Below, in pieces: positions 22,538 through 32,970 of a DNA stretch of 64,000 bases (its first letter is position 1; each line of letters begins with the position of its first letter). Source of the DNA: Allacma fusca (taxonomy: Eukaryota > Arthropoda > Collembola > Symphypleona > Sminthuridae); contig OX359245.1 in the NCBI GenBank assembly GCA_947179485.1, forward strand, positions 37,497,067 to 37,561,066, written 5' to 3'. Under the pieces are notes generated by a model. It was not told where the DNA came from and searched no databases. It was given only the letters and a program-made list of their open reading frames with translations. Both the position numbers and the translations under genes were made by a program.

Positions 22538-25500
22538 ATGGATTCGTTGTCATCCTCGTCGTCGGACAACAATACTTTTGAGACGTCGAATTTTCCATCA
22601 GCACGGATAACTGGTCAAAGACGTAATGTAAGTTAATACTTTATATTTGACTCGGTGTCATTGTTTTAGTAGAAGAATATAGACCCATACATTGTAATTT
22701 CTTACCTGCTAACATACTTGATCTATTTTCTACAGGTTTTCCGTTGTAGTATGCCCGGCTGCATTTTCTACTGTAGATCATATGTATCATATGATGATCA
22801 CGTCAGCAATGTACACCAATGTGAGGACTGTCAACTCTACTGTACAGATAAGCAAAATCATGTGTGTCAACGTCCTGGACAGCGTTTATCCCACGTTGAT
22901 AATGGAGTGCACATGGATCTTACCGATTTTTGTGAACTCAGTCGTTGTCATTATGGAACAGTCATAAAGTATAGGTATAGACATTTATTAAATACTGATG
23001 ATATTAAACAGCTTTTACGTTAATTGACTCGTCTCTGGAAAAATTTCTTGTACAGTTATGTCAAATTCATGGTAATATAAGAATTGGTATAGAATTAAGC
23101 GTGACTTTGGAAAAACACATTGTGCTTGAAGATGGTGAAATGAGTGCTGAGCAAAAGAAAATATACTTTAAATCGCAAATTCACGACTTGTATCATGAGA
23201 CTGGCATTGAGGAACTATTGTGGACCTGTGCAAAGGAAATTATTGACAAAAAGGACACATTTACTGAGAACGGGAGTGGTTGGCGGCTTGTCCAAGGAGA
23301 TGCATTTGAATTGAAGTTTGCAGAATTGCGTTTATTCAGCAGTGCTAGAGTTCGTGGACATTTAAAACTGACTTTCCAGAAAGTAAAGTACAGATTTGTA
23401 AACTTTAAAAATCGCGACAATTTTTGTTTTCACTACAGTGTGACTGCTGGGTATTTCTGGCATAAAAATATTTTGTGGAACACACGAGGAGATCTGAGTA
23501 GTCGAATGTACAACTTTAAAACTTGGACAAAATTTTTACATCTTTTGGATTTTTCAGGAATGTCTGAGGGTTTTGTAAATCCATATCAGGACGTGCTAAT
23601 ATTTGAGACAAAGAATCAAATCTCTGTTAATGTATATACACATCATGATGAGGATATTAATCTTATGAGACCAGGAACTCCAGGCTTTCAAGACACTGTT
23701 AACTTATTTCTTATTCACGAAAAAGTGCCAGGTGGTGATGACTTATTCCATTACGTACTTATTATCGATCTCGAGAGATTTCTTAAAGTTGACTATATGA
23801 CTGTTTCAAATAAGACATTTTGTACGAAATGTGTAAGAAATGTCAAGACAAGTGCAAAGCTAAAGAAACACTCTCAATCTTGTACGGGACGATGTGAAAA
23901 TAATAAGAATGATTTGAGTATTGGTATTGAATATAAATTCCCGCCTGAGGGACAAACATTAAAGTTCAATAGGCCTGAGATGAAACATTGCTATCCGTAT
24001 TTTTTGGTGTATGATTTTGAAACTTTCAGTAAGCCTGTGTTATTACCCAACCTCACTTCAACCAAGAAGCAGGATAATACAGTAAAGCAATATGAATATA
24101 TCCCAGCAAGCTACTCACTGGTCATTATACATAATGACAGTAATGCTGGAGCACACGTAGTATCGGCAGAGTATTATGACGGAGCTGAGCCAGTCCAGCA
24201 TTTATTTCAGCGTGCATTTTACTGGAGCCAAAAATTGTTGCATTTAATACCTTCAACTAATAATTACGTCACACCTTCAGCAGCAACACGTAAACGACAT
24301 GAGGATGCAACACATTGTGAACATTGTCGTCGTGAATTTACTAAGATTGACGACATCCCATATGACTGGCTCCAGCAAATTGAGGCATGTTATGACATTG
24401 ACGACCAGGGGAATGTTATACCTATTGAGGTATCAGATTCAGAAGATGAAGAAGAAGAAGAGTCATCATCCTCATTGCCGTCAGTCAATTGATTTTGGTC
24501 CGCGTGCTAAAAAAGCTAAAGTGATGAATGACTCAAGCACGCTACAAAAGCGTGCAGTTAAAGTATATAACCATAATCATGACACAGGCTTGTATGAATC
24601 AAGTCTGTGCCAAGGATGCAACCTTCGTATTAGATATAAATATGAATTGTCATGCATATGTCATAACAGTAGCAAGTACGACCATCATTTGTTACTTAAG
24701 TGCATGAACACCTCTTTGTTTGATTTTGAGGATATTAATGTAATCGCAAAATCTGGAGAACAATTTGTTCAAGTTGAAATTGTAGCAAGGGATATGTATA
24801 TACCTCCGCTTTTTAAAAATTACGGAGGCGACAAAAAAACTCGAAAAAAGCATGGTGCGGAAATCGGAAAGCAAAGTTGCGACTGCTCGACAGCTATCAG
24901 TTTTTGCCTCGCTCTTTGTCAAATCTAGTTGAAAGTTTGAAAAAGAGGATTCTATACATTTTGGTATATTAAATCAAGCAGCGCGATCGGTATTGATACC
25001 TCAAGGTTTTATTACACTCGATTCTGATTTCTCCACTCGTCACCTAAATATGTTGTTAGCTAAACTTCCCTTTCCTTATACATATCTTTCAAACGAAGAG
25101 GTTCTTAAGCCAGGAACACCCATGCCGGAGCGTGTTTGATAAAAATATGTACTCTATATTTACAGAAACATATTCGACCCTTATGGAAATTCAAGGGAAT
25201 GAAAAAGATATCTGGAGGAAAATCGTAGCACGCAAAGAACTGTTTGACTTTTCAAAGATACCAAAAGACCATGAGATATTTACAATGTTTCCAGAGTTTC
25301 CCGCCTTGCGGGAATTTAATAGAAATTCCAGCGGAAAGTGGAAAATTGAATCCCTAGACGTTTCCCAGTCTGTAACGTTCAAATTAAAGCAGTATTCACT
25401 TATTTACCATAACCAAGCAAGCAAACCTTTAATGAAAAATAAAGGCATTCCAAGTGCAACTCTTGAAACGTTCTGTAGTCATGACACGTATAAACATGTG

Positions 25501-25657
25501 GTAGTAACTACTGATCCATGCGAAAAAGTAAAAAAAAGTTGATGTTAGTAATATAAGATCATATAACCATGTCTTGTATAAGACTACGTCTAAAAAACTA
25601 GGATTTCATTGTCTAGACTTTTCTCGTGTGTATCCAAAAAGTAATGATTATAATTAA
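22538..25657 (+). pseudogene. Protein-primed DNA polymerase B, decayed
   Basis: Replicative polymerase of the element. Exon 1 (22538-22627, 30 codons, Ser-rich) joins exon 2 at 22736 through a GTAAGT/CTACAG intron in phase 0. Exon 2 has a C2H2-like finger (FRCSMPGCIFYC, then HVSNVH). After a shift near 23010-23016 the long frame 23101-24492 carries a Cys/His module (FCTKCVRN, then HSQSC) and the Exo I motif FLVYDFETF. Further shifts occur near 24450-24490, 24890 and 24940. Exo II is CICHNSSKYDHHLLLK. The sequence then jumps from the pre-palm region (PFPYTYLSNEEVLK) to the far side of the palm. Motifs A and B are absent and motif C reads FTETYS instead of the usual TDTDS. A last shift at an A run (about 25530) leads to the C terminus at 25657. 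Clearly non-functional. Confidence 0.88.
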
Positions 25658-25800
25658 AGTTTGCCATTTGGTTCCTATAAGCTATCAAATATGTAGTAGA
25701 TTTATAATTTATGGTGTTGGGCTAATAAATTATGAACGAATGACGAATTATGGAAAATTCAACTTACAAAATGTATTTATTTACATTACAATAAAATTCA

Positions 25801-27402
25801 TTATATACATAATTCTTCCAAAGAGCTTAAGCGCTTTTCTTCAGTCAATAAAACATGCTGCCATTTCACAAAAGACTTGTGAATTAATCTTTGAGGCAGA
25901 ATGCAATCGTCTAATATCATAATATCTGTAATTCGCTTGCACCGAGAAAACATTACATAGTCCAGACCTGGACAAAACTGGTTCTCGTCCAGGTAAATGC
26001 ATACCTTAGGTAGTGTTTTACCTTGGCTGCGGTGAGCAGTGGACGCGTAGTTAAGATCAATAGGAAACCGTTCGGAAGTAACATATTCATGATCGTCTTG
26101 TTGTTCAGGAACAGAACAACGAAATATAGGAATGTCTACACCACGAGCAGTACGAACAAAATTCTCTCCTGTGTAACCTGGAAATTCTACGAGCAGAAAA
26201 TTAATTTTCTCAGAGGGAGAGAAATAGTTTGGCGTTCTATTCTTGTACACAATATCCACGAGTATACCCTCGCATCCATTATGTAACCCAACCCGACTTG
26301 CTATAATCTTTTGTAACACAATTGGACATCCCAAGCCTAGCTCCAATGATTGTTAACCGTTTTTTATTTTCACAATTTCAGCATCTGTACAGTTTTCACG
26401 AAGGATTTTACAGTAAACAAATAATCAATTTTAGCCTATCATTTTAAGTAATTTATATTTATATAACTTATATCTAGCAGTGTTTCTCAATGCGTACCTA
26501 TTACATTCTCGTACCTGCCACCGTAAAGGGAAAATTCTCAATGCTCGCCTAAACGATTCACGTTCTTCTTCAGATAAAGATCGCTCCATTCTTCCTCTTA
26601 TATATTCCATATCTGCACTGATCAGTTCACATCGCTTTAAGCGTTGTAAAAACAATTTTAATTTCATTTGCGCTTCGTCTTCACCGTCATGTCTGTAATA
26701 TTTGTCGAGAATGACAACTGTATCAAATGACTGAAAGACTTTTCTTGCTGACCTAACATCATCATTAAATCTAGGACTTTTGGTTGAAAACAATGGAAAG
26801 TCTCCTACAGGTCCAGTTTGGTATATATCTCCCAGTAGAATTAAACTCCGATTTGCAAAAGCATACTGAAAATTGTCTGGGTCAACACTTTGCAATATTT
26901 TATCCATTTTATTGAATAATCGTAATCCAAGCAAGCTTGTTTCGTCACACACAATCAGGCGAACATTTTTCAATTTAGAATGTCTTTTCTTACTAAGTGT
27001 TTTAGTAACCAATTTTTGACTATCATAGGTTGGAATTTTAAAACCTGAATGAATTGTCTCTCCATTCATTAGAAAACTTGCTGATCCGGTGAATGCAACG
27101 AACATATAGTCAAATTCTTCGCACTCACGCTTTTTGTTCTCAAGTAAATATTGCAAATGCGAGAGCATTTCGGTTTTTCCAGTTCCAGGGTCGCCGTTAA
27201 CAATCATTCTCAAAGGCTTTTTGGTTTGCATACTTACACTTTGTTTCACATGTGTGTTTACAATATTGACTATATTTTGTTGTTTTGTACTTAAGTTTTC
27301 AAAAGGGATTTTAGGGTTTAGCATTTTGAATGATTGAGTTTTCCAGCGGGAAACCCAAACGTGAAACGTTGTCTCGTCTATATCACTACCAGTCACTTCC
27401 AT
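25801..27402 (-). pseudogene. Pif1-type SF1 helicase, interrupted
   Basis: DNA helicase encoded opposite to the polymerase and convergent with it. The N-terminal frame (27402-26431) holds FENLSTKQQNIVNIVN, Walker A VNGDPGTGKTEML, motif II IVCDETSLLG, motif III LLGDIYQTGPVG and an arginine-rich C-terminal part. The second frame (26346-25801) holds ELGLGCPIVLQKII and the late motifs TAHRSQGKTLPKV and YVMFSRCK. A gap of about 85 nt (26346-26431) contains coding-like sequence with a stop and a frame change, so the gene is broken or has a small intron I could not define. Pif1 helicases unwind DNA for replication or recombination. Helitrons carry relatives, but no Helitron Rep motif is seen nearby and the gene lies inside the Maverick ends. 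Confidence 0.82.
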
Positions 27403-27669
27403 GCTGTATATAAGTCGATACTAATAGAGGAGCCAAGGCTGAGAACTGTTTGTATGTTATTTCATTTTAGGAAGACCAACATAAAACTAAACGTATCCAT
27501 AACAAATTTCTCACGAGTCCAAGTATTTTTTTCTTCTTCAAATCTCTTTCAATGCAAAACAACACGTAAATGCGTACAATTGATGCAAAAATTTTACTGT
27601 TAATGTTTCTTGAGCTCAAGATTCATTCTTACTCAAGCAGTCAGCAATAAATATATATAGCTAGATTCT

Positions 27670-27780
27670 TAATACAATGCCATCGCCATTCACACTTGAA
27701 GATCTGTTCACCTCTCTCTCTCTTACTCTCCCTCTCTCTTACTCTCTCGCACAGTTTCACACAACAAAATCCGACAACAA
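27670..27780. repeat. Short CT-rich tract between divergent genes
   Basis: A CTCTCTCTCTTACTCTCC low-complexity run at about 27710-27745. It lies in the shared upstream region of the minus-strand helicase and the plus-strand gene starting at 27841, so it may be part of a bidirectional promoter (inferred). Confidence 0.4.
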
Positions 27781-27840
27781 ATATAATTGGGATTGATAAA
27801 CATTGATTGAAAAATTGAAAACGGTATTTTGCAACTCAAC

Positions 27841-28879
27841 ATGACGAGCAAATTTTTTTCGAATTTAAAGAAAGGTAATACAATTTAAATTTTAAAATAT
27901 AAACAGTTTGAAGTATAGTTGCTTGCCAAAAGGATGTGTACATATAAACAATTATGCATTGATATTTTATATTAACTATTTTGTATCTACAGAGTCGGCA
28001 AGACCAGGATTTGTGCGAAAACAAGCGTTGCTACAAAAGTTTGATCCTACCAAAGTTGTGAGCAAGAAAACCACTGCATGGAGCGATTGGAGCTTCTTTG
28101 AGTCACCCGAGTGTGTCATGGTAAGGTAATTTTAATCATAGTATATTCAAACTATAGTATATAAATTATATCAATATAAAAAATCAGCTAGTGTATATAT
28201 GATGTAATTTTTAAATGTAACATGAAATGTTTATAATTCGAAAGATTGATAGTGACATCCACGGGCGAATGCATCCAAATCCTTTGTGTGGCAACCGTGA
28301 CTTTTATATTTTGGGGCGACAAAATGCTAACGTCAGACCCACAGTTGTTTGCATCTCCAAGCATCAAGGTGGTAATTTGGCCAAGTTTCTTGGACAGATC
28401 CTTGATGAATTTGCTCAGATGCAGAAAATACAGCGTAGGGAGAACAAAGAAGACACTCCATTGATTCCATTTTTGCGAAAGAAGCGTGAGTCAATGCTGA
28501 CTTATCCGCAAGATAATCAGGACCGTTGGAGGATGTGGCAAGAGCCTGATTTGGATCTTGGGACTCTGAAGTTTTGGTGTTGCTTAACAGCGTGGTGGGA
28601 ATTCCTCAGGTCTACTTGAATTCTCCTGTGTCTGAAGATACGTCAAAGAAGAATCATTTCTGGTGTGGCCCAACCCTAGGATTTTGCATGTCAGCTACAG
28701 CTAATCTTGAGTCATTCATCATGGAACACCGTAAAGGGACTATGGACAGTCACATTTTGGTTCGCCCCAAAATGGCAAACGACTCTACAGGAATTGATAC
28801 GGTTGATTCAATTCCAAATACAACGAAGTGCATTGACGAGGAAGAATCAGATGATGGAGACTATGATTTTATGGAGTAA
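27841..28879 (+). pseudogene. Unrecognised spliced Maverick gene, one frameshift
   Basis: Exon 1 (27841-27874) encodes MTSKFFSNLKK and ends in phase 1. Exon 2 (27993-28120) follows GTATCTACAG, encodes SARPGFVRKQALLQKFDPTK onward and ends at CATG|GTAAGG. Exon 3 probably begins at 28245 and reads HPNPLCGNRDFYILGRQN, then VCISKHQGGNLAKFLGQI. Near 28550 the frame changes. The second frame reads VLVLLNSVVGIPQVYLNSP, then FWCGPTLGFCMSA, and ends in an acidic tail (DEEESDDGDYDF) at 28879. The product would be about 290 residues, soluble, with no signal or membrane segment. I do not recognise the fold. The acidic tail and the place among replication genes would suit a regulatory role, but that is guesswork. 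Confidence 0.45.
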
Positions 28880-29247
28880 TTTTTTCATATATTTTCATTG
28901 CATACATTTAATGTTTTAAAAACTACTTGTTGCTTGACCATTTTCCTCTTGTAACCATTGCCTAGGGTTAAAATAAGCACGTAGTAAATACATTCTCTTT
29001 CAATTGACCTTTCATGTATTGTGAAATGTATTATCCATGCTGGAATTTTTAGAATGATAAAAACAATTGTTTAGAAAAATCAAATGTGATTTTAAAACTT
29101 ATTTTTTTTATTTTCATCATTCATCAATCTTTGCATATGATATACACATTTGCATATGTCACATTACTAGTCAAGCGTTTCTATGCAACCTAAAAATGAG
29201 ACAATTTAATGTTTGTAAAATATTAACAAACATTCACTTTCATTAAT
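28880..29247. other. Convergent 3' flanks
   Basis: AT-rich spacer between the convergent 27841 gene and the 29248 ORF. Nothing coding is seen. Confidence 0.4.
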
Positions 29248-29889
29248 CTACTTATGCAAATCGCTACGAAAATGATGGAAATTAAATGAACACTCCGTGG
29301 GCTGGATGAAAATAGACTGAAAATCAAATTCAGCCTCTTCTGTAGCAAATTCGTCCACATCCCAGCGTTCCAAAGCCTCATTTATATCCTGCATGTAAGT
29401 CCACACCACATCTTCTTCTTCTTCTGCTTCATCATGACCGTCAACATTGTCATTGCTTTCATCCTGAGCTAACGAGCCATAATTTTCAATTTCGTTGGAG
29501 CATATTGGCAGTGCTGACGATGGTGCGACATCCTCCTTCTCCTTGTTATTACAGTAGTCATCCTTACTGTTAGCTACTATCGATGTTTCGACTGAAGGTA
29601 TTTCTCCGGAGTTGCTGCTGATTTCTTGCTCGTCTTCCTGCTCGACAACATCAACAACAACAGCTTTCTCATTTTGAATGATACCAGAATTCTCTGCAGC
29701 GTGCTGTGATAAATGAGATGTAAATTGACTCTCGTCTGCATTAGAATCAGCTGAAAGTTCAGCAAGAAGACCAGCCAAATACTTTCCACCTGGACCATAC
29801 GGTGTAACACTGTTTGTTGCTGGTGCTTCTTTAGTTGAGGTTACTATAATAAAACAACGTTTCTTACAATTTTCGTCCTTGGTAAGCAT
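29248..29889 (-). CDS. Acidic protein, 213 aa, unrecognised
   Basis: Reads from 29889 to 29248. It starts MLTKDENCKKRC, contains VTPYGPGGKYLAGLLAEL and becomes strongly acidic (HDEAEEEEDVVWTYM), ending with aromatic-acidic sequence (DEFATEEAEFDFQSIF). This resembles an acidic transactivation region. It lies in exactly the same reading frame as the upstream basic ORF 30912-29941, from which it is separated by 51 nt holding two stops (TAG, TGA). It may be the C-terminal half of one ancestral protein or a separate late product. No family is recognised. Confidence 0.45.
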   Translation of the reverse strand: MLTKDENCKKRCFIIVTSTKEAPATNSVTPYGPGGKYLAGLLAELSADSNADESQFTSHLSQHAAENSGIIQNEKAVVVDVVEQEDEQEISSNSGEIPSVETSIVANSKDDYCNNKEKEDVAPSSALPICSNEIENYGSLAQDESNDNVDGHDEAEEEEDVVWTYMQDINEALERWDVDEFATEEAEFDFQSIFIQPTECSFNFHHFRSDLHK

Positions 29890-29940
29890 GACAAGTTTCC
29901 CTCAGAGCAAAACAAAACTTAAATCAACTATAAGTATATC

Positions 29941-30912
29941 CTAGAGGGAAAATAAAAGGACAAATGCTTCAATGTTATCTAACACTTCGTTTGTAATTAT
30001 CCATGGAATCTCGAGAAAAGGAATTTCTTTTTTATTTACTTTGACAAAGTGCAGGGTTTCTCCAGTAGACAATACAACTTGCTTGGGCAGCGCATTTTTG
30101 TGTGATTTCCCCATTTTGGCATCTCTCTTCAATGCTTCAAGGATTTTTTTACGTTCGTTCATCATGGAGTTTATTTCTCGAGTTTTGTTTTGCTCAACAT
30201 GTCGTTTTGCAGAACTAGAGGCTGTCAACCATCCATCTTTGCTGTCTAAATTTGAATTGGTGCTAGTTAAACAGCTTGACGATGTACTTGCTACACTTGC
30301 TGCTTTGGAACTTGATGAGCAATGTAACTTTTCCACTCTCTTCGTTACCGCTGTTGTTGATAATTTTCTCTTCTTTTCAGCAGCAGAATTTTTAGTCTGC
30401 ACTTTCTGCTTGCTATTAATTTTTTTACACATTGCTGAATTCATTAATTTAACAGCATCATCGACAGCTGCAGGAAAAGTAGACATTAATGGTGGTGATG
30501 GTAGTGCACAACTGTGGGTAACAAATTGAAAAAGAGAGCGAGGAACACACTCGACATCTGTAATGTTCTTGTAATGAACAAGACAGTAGGCTGCTGGACA
30601 CTTCACGCTAATGTCTGCCGCCTTACACCTTGGAGAATTTCTTTTGAAATACAAAGACTTTTGTGTGTGCAACAAAAAACATTTGATGTGTGTAATGTGT
30701 TCACACCTGGGCTGGTCTTTTGCTCGGATTCTCACCAACGATTCAATAGGCCAGTTGACCTTTGGTGAACCATCCCACTGCTGCATAAAATCCTGAACAA
30801 TATTCCCTTCATGGCCGTGAAGTTTGTTTTGCTCAAAAAAATGAAGTCGTTTAAAGTCATTTTTACCTTCTATAAATATATTAGTGTGACACTGAAATAG
30901 TGTGAAATCCAC
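29941..30912 (-). CDS. Basic Cys/His-containing protein, 323 aa, unrecognised
   Basis: Reads from 30912 to 29941. The N-terminal half holds regularly placed Cys and His residues (CEHITHIKCFLLH, then PRCKAADISVKCPAAYC) that could bind zinc. The centre is a Ser/Lys-rich linker (AAEKKRKLSTTAVTKRVEK). The C-terminal third is basic and helical (MNERKKILEALKRDAK) and ends in hydrophobic IPFLEIPWIITNEV. A nuclear DNA- or RNA-binding role would fit. It stands in frame with the acidic ORF downstream. No family is recognised. It lies inside the Maverick ends and so is element cargo rather than an adjacent host gene. Confidence 0.5.
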   Translation of the reverse strand: MDFTLFQCHTNIFIEGKNDFKRLHFFEQNKLHGHEGNIVQDFMQQWDGSPKVNWPIESLVRIRAKDQPRCEHITHIKCFLLHTQKSLYFKRNSPRCKAADISVKCPAAYCLVHYKNITDVECVPRSLFQFVTHSCALPSPPLMSTFPAAVDDAVKLMNSAMCKKINSKQKVQTKNSAAEKKRKLSTTAVTKRVEKLHCSSSSKAASVASTSSSCLTSTNSNLDSKDGWLTASSSAKRHVEQNKTREINSMMNERKKILEALKRDAKMGKSHKNALPKQVVLSTGETLHFVKVNKKEIPFLEIPWIITNEVLDNIEAFVLLFSL

Positions 30913-31432
30913 ATGTTGACTGTGAGGTGAAGAGACATGATGAGTATTCGGTAGAGAAATGGATGGTTAAGCGAGCAACGTTCAAGATCAACAACAAGAG
31001 AAAGAATGAGATCCGTCTGAGTTGTTTAAAATGCTTACTTTATTCAAAATAATAGAATTATAGGATCAATGCATTATAGTTACACGGATTCAGTATTTTT
31101 ATCATAAAAAAATGTAAAATAGAAACTTTTATATTCGAGCGTCCTATATTGAATGTTGAGCATATATGAGAGTTAATACATTATTTTTATCATTTCACAG
31201 TAAAGCTGTCTTAGTTCAACATTCACAAATATACATCGTGCTATGTCGATATAATTATACTATAACATGAAAAGAGTACTTGAAGTTTACATTGGAAAAT
31301 ACTTGCGTCGAGTCTGTAACAATTTATATTGTTGCACTTCTCATATGCATATTATTGCAAAATAGATTCACGCACTGCACGAGAGTTATCTCTTACGTAG
31401 GAAAGAGAATAGCTTTCAACTGTAGCAGAGAC
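30913..31432. other. Promoter-side spacer inside Maverick
   Basis: 5' flank of the 30912 ORF and 3' flank of the membrane-protein gene. AT-rich, no coding signal. Confidence 0.4.
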
Positions 31433-32144
31433 TCAGGAAGATAGTGCAGGAGAAAGAATGATTTCATCCATTTCAATTTCACCTTGAAAGCACGGGTTCA
31501 GATTTTCCATCCCGCCCGTCATTGACGATGAGGAACCACGAGTAAGTTCACTATAAGGGTTTTCATCAGCCTCTTCATTTCTTATTCGTGTTTGTGCCAC
31601 TGTAAATTTCACTCTCCAACCTTTCCGATATGCGATAAACCCACACGCAATAAATGTCATGAGAAGAAATACGAGCAAAACACACAATGTAACTGTGAGA
31701 GAGAGAGAGAAAGCCAAAAAAATCAATATTTTTAATATTAGTAATTGAATGTAATTTTTCTCCTGAAATGAAGCCTGAATTATGTACTTAAACACGCATA
31801 CCTATCAATGTGTGAGCAGAAGCTTGGGATGGGATGTCCAAGCAGTTTTTCATCTTTGAAATTACACTGATCCACTCTGCGTCTAAACTGTTAATATTGA
31901 GAATGCAGCAAACCGTCTGATTTACGAGCGTAACATAGGAAAATCCTTTGGATACGCAGTCATAGCAACCAAAGTCGATACCACAACCTGAACAAAAACG
32001 TTTTGTGAACTGTATTACTTGCAAGATATATAATGACGTTAAGCAAAACTACTAAAATGTAAATATTAACCCAAAATCAATAGTTATTAGATAAATCTAC
32101 ATGAGCTGTAAAATATATAGTTGTATCTTACCGTCAACGACCAT
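31433..32144 (-). CDS. Intact three-exon membrane protein of the Maverick
   Basis: Exons on the minus strand are 32144-32132, 31987-31802 and 31692-31433. Both introns (144 and 109 nt) have good signals: GTAAGA/TTGTTCAG and GTATGC/CTCTCACAG, the latter with a long pyrimidine tract. The joined frame has 152 codons and no interruption. The ectodomain of about 70 residues is Cys-rich (CGIDFGCYDC, then QTVCCILN and KNCLD) with an NQT sequon. A membrane segment (TLCVLLVFLLMTFIACGFI) follows, then a basic stop-transfer (AYRKGWRVK) and a tail of about 60 residues with NPYSELTRG. There is no signal peptide on the short first exon, so a 5' exon may be missing. The layout is that of a viral or receptor-like surface protein. 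The GCYDC spacing recalls class II fusion proteins, but this is weak. Confidence 0.6.
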
Positions 32145-32514
32145 CGTAATTTGTATGAATATTCCAAATTATCAGAATGTTTAATTTACACAAGCACCTA
32201 ATTATATTCAGAGGAGATGTCCATGTAAAATGAAAATGTCAACCTGATGATGAGAAATCATAACGCAAGAAACGTACATTAAACGTTCAGACTTGTAATA
32301 CAATATTGCAAACCAAGAATCATTTGTTTAAAAAGAAGTCAACGTTCAGACATGTAATACAATATTGCAAGTCAAAAATCATTTGTTTATAAAGAAGACG
32401 TTTTCGCATACATGAATCAATTTAAATAACATGTAAAACCTCATTGCGTCAAATGTGATGTAAAGCGAGAGCAATGGAACAGTGCTTGGATGGAACTACA
32501 TATACAGAAATAGA

Positions 32515-32672
32515 AGTGCAGCTGGAGGTGCAGCGGGAGTAGGTGCAGCTGGAGGTGCAGCGGGAGTAGGTGCAGCTGGAGGTGCAGCGGGAGTATGTGC
32601 AGCTGGGGGTGCAGCGGGAGTATGTGCAGCTGGAGGTGCAGCGGGAGTATGTTCAGCTGGGATGCAGCGGGA
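32515..32672. repeat. 27-bp minisatellite inside Maverick
   Basis: About six copies of a 27-bp unit starting GCAGCTGGAGGTGCAGCGGG. It is GC-rich against an AT-rich background. It gives repetitive Ala/Gly/Val frames on one strand and Leu/Pro/His on the other, neither likely to be genes. Confidence 0.85.
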
Positions 32673-32699
32673 GGTGCAACTAAATATATCATCCTAGCC

Positions 32700-32970
32700 T
32701 AAAGCATGTATTTTGCTTGCAACTTCAGAGACAATGTGGTGTCTTAGTGATTTTATGCGACCAGCTTGTAGCCTATAATGAGGTCATTTTAGAGTAAACA
32801 CTTGTTAAGGTGTTATGAATAGATCAAAAGTTATGAAAAGCTAAAGTTGTTACTTGTCTCAAAAAATTACATATTATACCTAACAACTTCAGATACAATG
32901 TGGTATCTTAATGATTTCATGTGACCTGCTTGTTTTAGAGTAAACATTTGTTGAGGTGACATGAATAGAA
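32700..32970. repeat. Diverged direct duplication next to right Maverick repeat
   Basis: CAACTTCAGAGACAATGTGG near 32719 recurs as CAACTTCAGATACAATGTGG near 32884. The following about 90 bases are also similar (ATTTTATGCGACC versus ATTTCATGTGACC; TTTTAGAGTAAACA in both), giving a period of about 165 bp. Confidence 0.65.

Noticed and set aside
25801..27402. Helitron insertion explaining the helicase
   Set aside because: No Rep HUH motif, no TC start or CTRR hairpin end was seen around it, and it lies inside the Maverick ends. Not excluded by phylogeny.
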